Shown here piece after piece: positions 57,184 to 64,000 of a stretch of DNA of 64,000 bases. The position numbers and the translations under genes are program-made. Under the pieces are notes generated by a model. The model had not been told where the DNA came from and did not search any database. It worked only from the letters and a program-made list of their open reading frames with translations. Every line of letters starts with the position of its first letter. Positions within the stretch are counted from its first letter, which is position 1. The stretch spans positions 1-64,000 of the forward strand of contig JAALGZ010000042.1 of assembly GCA_015227615.1 (NCBI GenBank), given 5' to 3'. This DNA is from Labyrinthula sp. Ha (lineage: Eukaryota > Sar > Bigyra > Labyrinthulida > Labyrinthulaceae).

Positions 57184-60100
57184 ATATCTCTTCCTGGAAC
57201 ACTAATCAAATCTGAGGCGTATCGAAATCCGGTTATCCGTTTTACTCGATGGAACATGATCTTAACAATCTTGTACTTAAGACTAAAAGAAAGTTTCGGT
57301 TTGTTCCTTTTAGTTTGATAATTGCTAGTTGCTATTAGTAAGTATGCATAAAGTAGTAAATTACATCTATACATGCATTATCTAAATTTTTGAAATCTTT
57401 GGGAGTCAAATAGAGAAACTAATTTATAAATTTATTTGCTCTGTTTGCAAGGTATAGTTCTATATTTGCATTTAAAACCTCTACCAAGTAGTTGAATAGA
57501 ACATGTCTCAGCAATTCTAATATCATCCATCTCAAGCCAAAGGATCTAATTGGTCATTTCATAACAGTCTATGCTTTCTACAACCTCGGCAATCCTTTTT
57601 TTCTGTTCTATTAATATCATCTGTTGCTAACAGAAATCAGCAAGTGCGAAATATGGTTTTAATAATACACAGAGCAGAATTTCCACAATATAAATTTTTT
57701 GAACATCTTAGTTTGAAAAGAGTTAGACCTCAATGAGATAATATTAAAGCATGAGAATGATTTCACCGACAAATTAATAGTTTGGAATGTTCATTGCAAG
57801 ATTTGTTCCCATCTAGGATATATTTAAAATATTAAACTTATTAATCAATAGTGCTAAACAAAAATAATGTGTCTTATAAGTGCAGGCATTTCATTAATTC
57901 TTTACCTGAAGCCCAAGAGATAAACAAATTACTTGAAATCTGAGAACACAACTTAACATCATTGAAACAAAATTTATGAGAATCATCGAACATGGATTGC
58001 AAAAAGTGGTTCAACACCGCTTCAAAATAAATAAAACACACTAGCAGATACAAAAAAGATAACTTAGTTATCAGCTAAGACTAACCACAGTAAACGCTCA
58101 ATTCCTGTCTCTATGTAAACATATGTCCCTGAAGCAATATTAACTAGTTTGTTAGCTTGGCTTCCCAGTACTGCAAGAGGTGAATTCTAGGTGGGAAAGG
58201 ATTTCAGAGACTATTTTTCTATTTTTATTTAGTTTTCTAACTTTTAGAAAAGAATAAAACGAAAAAATGAACTATTTAGTACTTTACTTGGACAGAAAAT
58301 TAACAAAAGAGGTAAAAAAAATGTCCGAGCATTGAGAGATTTCCAGCAGTTGGATCAAACTATGAAAAAAGGTATATTCTGACAAGTTTTCTTGTACCGC
58401 ACATAGGAAAAATGGTTGAGGTATTTATGTAATTATATAATAATATGAAAGAAACTATATGCAAGAAAACGGGAACCCGAAAGCTAGTTCATATTGGGCG
58501 ACATTATTGCTCGGTCAACAGAAATGTGAATCTTGCAGAAACGATCTAAACGAAAATTATCTAACCATTGTCAATACTCTCATAATAAGTGGCTAGATGC
58601 CCCATCCTCCCAAGCAACCTTACAGTTCAATAATTCGCAACTAAAGATGATACCCAAGATATACTTTGTATTAACTCACAAGAAAATTTTTGAAAGAAAA
58701 CATAAATTCGAAGTACTTTGAACAGTTGAAGAAGGAATACATTAGAAATAGAACTAGGACCATTAAGCGATACTTGTAGAAATACACCAAATCTTTCACC
58801 AAAAGAAAGTGCCCCTAAAAAGATACAGAACTCCCCTGGAATGCTTCAAAGCTGACACCAATAATCAAATCTGAAGCGATCAATTAAGATAAGAGCTCAT
58901 GCAATAAGTAAACCAATTAAAAATATCTTCTGTTAATAAACTCCATTCAAATACATTAGAATTGCAAAAATGCATGTATTTAAAATCATCTAGCAAAAGT
59001 CTGAACAAATCTATTATCACAACAATTCAACTTAGATCTTATTTAAAATTCAAGAGAAATGCTTTGATTCAAACAGGAATACCTAATGAAATTATAACAA
59101 GAAAATGAAACCGGTTCTCTGGGAACAAGTACAGATCCATAAACAAAATGACAATAATCAGCTCTCTACAACAGTAATACATCTGACCCAGCGTTAGTGT
59201 AAACGAAATGAATATGGAGTTGGGAAATGACACCAGGAGCGCGCTTAAAGTAGTAGCATCTATGGTTCAGAAGAAGTGGGGGTTTCAAAAAAATAAACCA
59301 ATATGAAAACCAGAACGTTATCACTAGAAGAAGAGCAGAAATATTTCTTAGCCATATTGAAAAACTGCAAGAAGTCGCAAAGTCAAGCGATAATTAAAAT
59401 ACTCTAGAAATATCAAAATGGATAAGTAAAGTAGTCTTAATTCAACCATTTAACTTGGAAGAGTTTAAGATAGTGAAACAACACTGAAGAACGGAAGAGC
59501 ATTGAGCTCGACTGAATAAAGATCAAAGTGTTAAGAACGCAGAAATAGTAAACGAATATCTAATACAACTACCGCCTGAGCTTTTGATGGCCTTGTCTAC
59601 GCTTGAACCTAAGGAAATAATAGAGTTTTCTTTAGCCAATATAGTTTCACTTAGGAAGGGACAAAAGTCAATATCAGTTAAGAATGAGTAAATAGTATGT
59701 GTATACGTTGTGTATAAGAAGGTTATTATTGTATATTAGTAGTAAATTGATAAATTGCCCAAAAAATATATTTAGTTGTAACTTGTAAATTTATAGATGT
59801 CGATTGCACAACTGTTCAGACCAAATGAAACATCGTCATAGATCTTCATTGAATTATTCTTACAAATTCTTGACGGGTAGAATTAACTAGTGTTTAAAAC
59901 ACATGGTTCAAGGAACAATAGGTCATTACTATACTAGGTTTCATGAATGAGCAGGAATGCGTAAAAACCTAGCAACTATAAAATCACTCTAAGATGCATC
60001 AAAAGAAAAAAATATACGCTATTTATTTCTTGCCTTCCCAGGAACTTTCGACAGTTGTATCTAAAACTTCCTTAGTATTTAAGTTAAAAAAGTGTTTCCA

Positions 60101-63100
60101 ATCGAGCTTTCTAATATATTCATGAACTTATATAGCCATGCAATGGTTCAGGAAGAATAAACTTAAGACCGAGAACCAAAATTAAGGACATCCATGAATA
60201 TCTTCTAGACAATCGATTCAGTCCGTCTGTATTCGTTATCCTGTTTTGAACTCTATTACTCAGAGAACTTTCAAAATTCTAAGAAAAAAGATAGAGAAAA
60301 CGTAGATTTGAAAATATATTAACGTTTTCTGAAGGCATCAGTTTTATTCCTCAAAATTTTCACATAGATATATAAGTCTTTAATTCAGTTGCAGAATAAG
60401 TTGAAAAATTTTTGTTAAAGATAAAGATAAATAAGGAAGAATTTGCAAGCATTATAGATAGAACAAAACTAACCGAGAAACTATCCATGATCCAAGTTAT
60501 CGAGCTGATTCAAGACTTTACATGTAAGAGTTACCCAGTGTGTAATACAAATACTGATAGCCATTATTGATATCGAGAGAATTACGTGGGGTGAAATTGC
60601 TAACTTGCAAAGTTTCAAGAGTATAAGAGTAAAAATAAGAGGGACGGAATTATGTTTTTTTTATCATTTTTGCCTTGGAACATTGAATAAGCATGGATTT
60701 TGGAGATTTTCCCAAATTCAAATCTTTTATTTACCTTGGGACGAGAAAAATAATAGATGAAATTAGCGAGAAACTTCAAGGCACTGATATATATATAGCA
60801 GAAACATCTTCATCAAGAGATGTCCAATTTTAATAACAGTCACATTAGAAAGAGTTAAAAGTAGAGCCTAGCAAAAGCAACAATGTTAGCAACATTTATC
60901 TATTGGTCAGAATCCTAAAACATTAAAAAGTGCTCCACAATGAGTGCATTGAGCCATCTTTTCGAATCTAACTCTATTTGACTCTATACTTGCAGCCAAT
61001 ATTGCAAAAAAGAATTATAGCTATCACCAACAGGATTGATCTTCCTAAATAATTTTTAAGAAAGAGATAATAAGCGCATGTTGAGAGCTGCAGGAGCAAA
61101 AAATACATGTTTGACAAACCTCTGAGTCAAACTTTCCCAACAAAGATTAATTTTCCCCACACAGAGAAAATAAAAAATACTCTCATTTATTTTACAAATA
61201 ACGCAGAGCCATCTCCTCATAACTTACCGACAAATGTAACTGTAACTATTATACATTATTTTATTCTGCTGCGGTCCGAACCTCCTATCCAGCAAGTCAT
61301 AAAGCTTATTACATGTACTTCTTATAATCAAGTGTTCATTCTATACCTAGCGAGAGAAGTGATTAATTTCTTTTAGAAAACAAGTGAAAACCCGTTGGAT
61401 CTTAACATTAACAACTGCAACGCTAAGAAATCTTTCTTAGAAAACTAGTAGACGGAAAATTCTCTAGGTAAACTTGAATCGTACTTATACTACATAAGGG
61501 ATGGTGAGAATCATAGTAAAGCAATGTGATGACAAATAGAACTACTAGTTGTGACAAATTGTTTAATTCTTGTTCACTTATAATTGTCACAAGGTGTGGA
61601 TTGATGTCTGGAACCCTTAATATTAACCCTGGTTCTTTGCGAATGAGATCTACGTCTATAGTTCAGTACTTGCGTTTTGCTTGTGATTTATGGATAGATT
61701 ATTGAAAACCAGACAATGAATGAAGGATCACGCACATAACAGCTAAAAACTCTTACCGTTTTTATGTGCTTTGGTATAGTGCATAGGAATTAGAGTAACA
61801 AAATATATATCATAGACGAAGCGAACTACTCCGATTAGAGAGAATGTATCCAAAAGGAAACCACAATTTATGGTTTATTCAAGATGGTGGATACCAATAG
61901 AAGAAAATTTTTGGTATTAATTTGCTCTTGTAAAAAGTCTTAACCTTAATTACAGAATCCATTGTATCTCAGATGGTTCTCGGTTTTACCCCCAGGTATT
62001 AAACATGGTAGCTTTCCTAATTCAAACAAGTAGAAAACTTCTTAGGTAAAAGAATATTAGCACTAACTTCTTTCAGGACAAGTTAAATAAGCTATTTTCC
62101 GAAACCTCAGAAAACAAAAAATCTTATGGGTAACCCTAAGTTTCTCTTGTCCACTTACCATAATGCAAAACAACTTCTTCTGTAGAATACTCGTTCTCGA
62201 GAAACTACTTCAAGAGCTTTGACTCTGAAGATGATACGAATTTAATTGTAGTAGTTAGAAAAAAACTAAATAAATTCTAATACAAATGCTTTCTAGAAGG
62301 GAAGATAACGTGCATATGTGAATGCAATGAAAACCTATATATCGCTACTGTCATACCTTTTGAGCCAGATTTGGAATCTTATATTGTACTGAACCTTTTC
62401 CCTTTAAGACTGAATATTAGACCTACAAATATTTTAAATAGATAGACAAATCATATTGTGATGCTGAAAAATAAAAAGGAATGTGATATTTCATTTTATA
62501 TTTGATTGTTTTCATTTATCTCCAATTATGAATTCAATGAAAAGAATCTAACAAAACATTAACTAATTTATTAGAATAGATGAATACCATTAGTTTTATA
62601 AGTAAATTATACCAAAAGTTGTTACTAATATGAGATGTATAATTATTTGAAATAAAACGGATATTGATGGTTTTAAGAAAAAAAATTAATGTACCTTAAG
62701 AGCTTGAAATGTTTCACATTTACTTCGGGTTTCAACGTTTACCAAGAACTGTAGATACATTAGAAATTAAGAAGATGTATACATCCCTTAAAGAAGCATA
62801 CGACAAAGCTCCAGAAGAAACCTGTATAAAACTGCAAACACAGCTCACATTAGGGTTTGTTATCGGACCAAGTCTAGCCAAATACAGATTCTTCAAAGGT
62901 GTATATCCCATTACCACATTTTCCTCTACTTAGGAATCATATTTGATATAAACTTGTACAATCTATTAAGGAAAAACTAAGCCCCGATAGTACCACATAA
63001 AGAATTTTTGGAAAGCAGTTAGGTTAACTATTGATTGTATTGTGAATAACCTATATTTTCTAGTTGCAATTGTTTATGTAAGAAAATATAAATTAACACA

Positions 63101-64000
63101 AGCTAATGCAAATCAAGTGTATTTAAGTTTGAGTTTCACAGTGTTGAACTAAATAATATTTTTCTCTAAGAAACAATAAAACATTCCTTTACAACAGTTT
63201 ATAAAAATTTATATTTCGGACAGTCTGGGAGAAAATTTTCCTGTCATTAGAGAAACTGTTAATTTCTTTTAGAATTTATCGTGTAGCGAAGAACTCCTTG
63301 CTATACAGTAGTCACAAAACATCTATTTAAGAAATCATAGCTAGTCTAAAGAATTACTCGTGAAACTATTGAAGAAGTTATTGAGCAGAGAAAATAGAAA
63401 TACATGCACTGTATCCAACTCAAATGATACCTTTGTCTTTAAATTTCTTATTTTAATGATCTCTGTAAAAACACCAAGAAATGAAAGCCCATAAAAAAAC
63501 CTCCAATTTAAGAAAAAACGGACTGTATAATCCACAAAAAGTTAGAAAAATGATCTATGCAATAACAAAACATTTAGGTAATATTTTAATGGGTTTAGTC
63601 AGAATAGAGAAAAATGTTCTTATGAAAGTGAAAGAGATGCGTACGCAAAGGACGCTTGTTGAGAGGGGTCGGATTTTATTTATAGATAATTTATCCATAA
63701 TGTTCTTACCAATACATATTTTTTAAAAAAACTCATTATTAGAATATAGGTGGGCCACATGACTTGGTCCTACATTGATTATCAAATAATAATTAATGTG
63801 AAATCAAATTTATTTGCTTAGAATAAAAATCTGGGATTTCTAGTTGATGATCAGAAAGTAAAAGGGTTAAAATTTTCATAACTGGTAACAAATCAAAATC
63901 CTAATTTTTGTACAGAGAGATGTGAAAGGAAGGACCCGTTGAGTATAAATCCTTCTAATTCTTATTCATTTCGACTTCATATAGCTAGGGGCGACACTTA
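57184..64000. other. Gene-poor right end
   Basis: About 6.8 kb without frames longer than 90 residues. Protein-like pieces occur at 59315-59691 (listed separately) and at 62709-62933 (a 74-residue frame with no recognised domain). No RNA genes or clear mobile elements were seen. Confidence 0.4.
59315..59691 (+). pseudogene. Possible gene remnant, identity unknown
   Basis: Two protein-like pieces lie in order: one from 59315 with LEEEQKYFLAILKNCKK, and one ending at the TAA at 59691 with EYLIQLPPELLMALSTLE. Between them all frames are closed several times. They may be parts of one decayed gene, or chance; no family recognised. Confidence 0.25.

Overview
This window is nuclear DNA from a microbial eukaryote. 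It is AT-rich, its genes carry spliceosomal introns, and its products include kinesin, an actin-related protein, a GRIP golgin, the spliceosomal helicase PRP5/DDX46 and a 7TM-RGS protein. TAA, TAG and TGA all end genes, so the code looks standard. The most distinctive trait is intron size. Every intron that could be confirmed by frame restoration together with family similarity is 28-31 nt long, starts mostly GTA and ends AG. Eleven such introns lie in five genes (GT47, kinesin, myomaker-like, coiled-coil, PRP5), and one of them is an in-frame 30-nt intron hidden in an open frame. The lineage cannot be fixed from sequence alone. A DM10 (NME7-like) protein suggests a flagellated ancestry.

Layout. 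1-3468: a DM10 protein running off the left edge, a membrane-anchored UBA4/MOCS3-like E1-rhodanese protein, and a divergently transcribed membrane protein that joins a PQ-loop (MPDU1-like) region to a START lipid-binding domain. 3892-8843: a whole-looking, very young Ty1/Copia LTR retrotransposon with identical 107-bp LTRs and a 5-bp target duplication. 9653-11169: a Golgi-type exostosin-family (GT47) glycosyltransferase. 15184-19687: 7TM-RGS protein, two unknown proteins and a GRIP golgin. 19947-20637: a retroposed SINE-like insertion with a poly(A) tail and 12-bp target duplication. 22284-24020: a charged coiled-coil protein and a TMEM242-like mitochondrial protein. 28015-36286: a dense block holding an EF-hand membrane protein, an FHA-kinesin, a divergent actin-related protein, a myomaker/TMEM8-like (DUF3522) 7TM protein and a secreted class-3 lipase. 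44226-47218: PRP5/DDX46. 55070-57183: a sulfotransferase-like type II membrane protein whose gene model has one unresolved junction.

Gene islands are tightly packed: neighbours are often 13-160 bp apart, with divergent or tandem starts. They alternate with long stretches (3-8 kb) without long frames. These stretches hold a TA-flanked foldback element, nested inverted repeats, a microsatellite and scattered protein-like pieces that may be decayed genes. Functional themes are membrane and Golgi biology (GT47, GRIP golgin, START/PQ-loop, sulfotransferase), the cytoskeleton (kinesin, ARP, DM10) and RNA or tRNA processing (PRP5, UBA4-like). There is no sign of a single pathway cluster.
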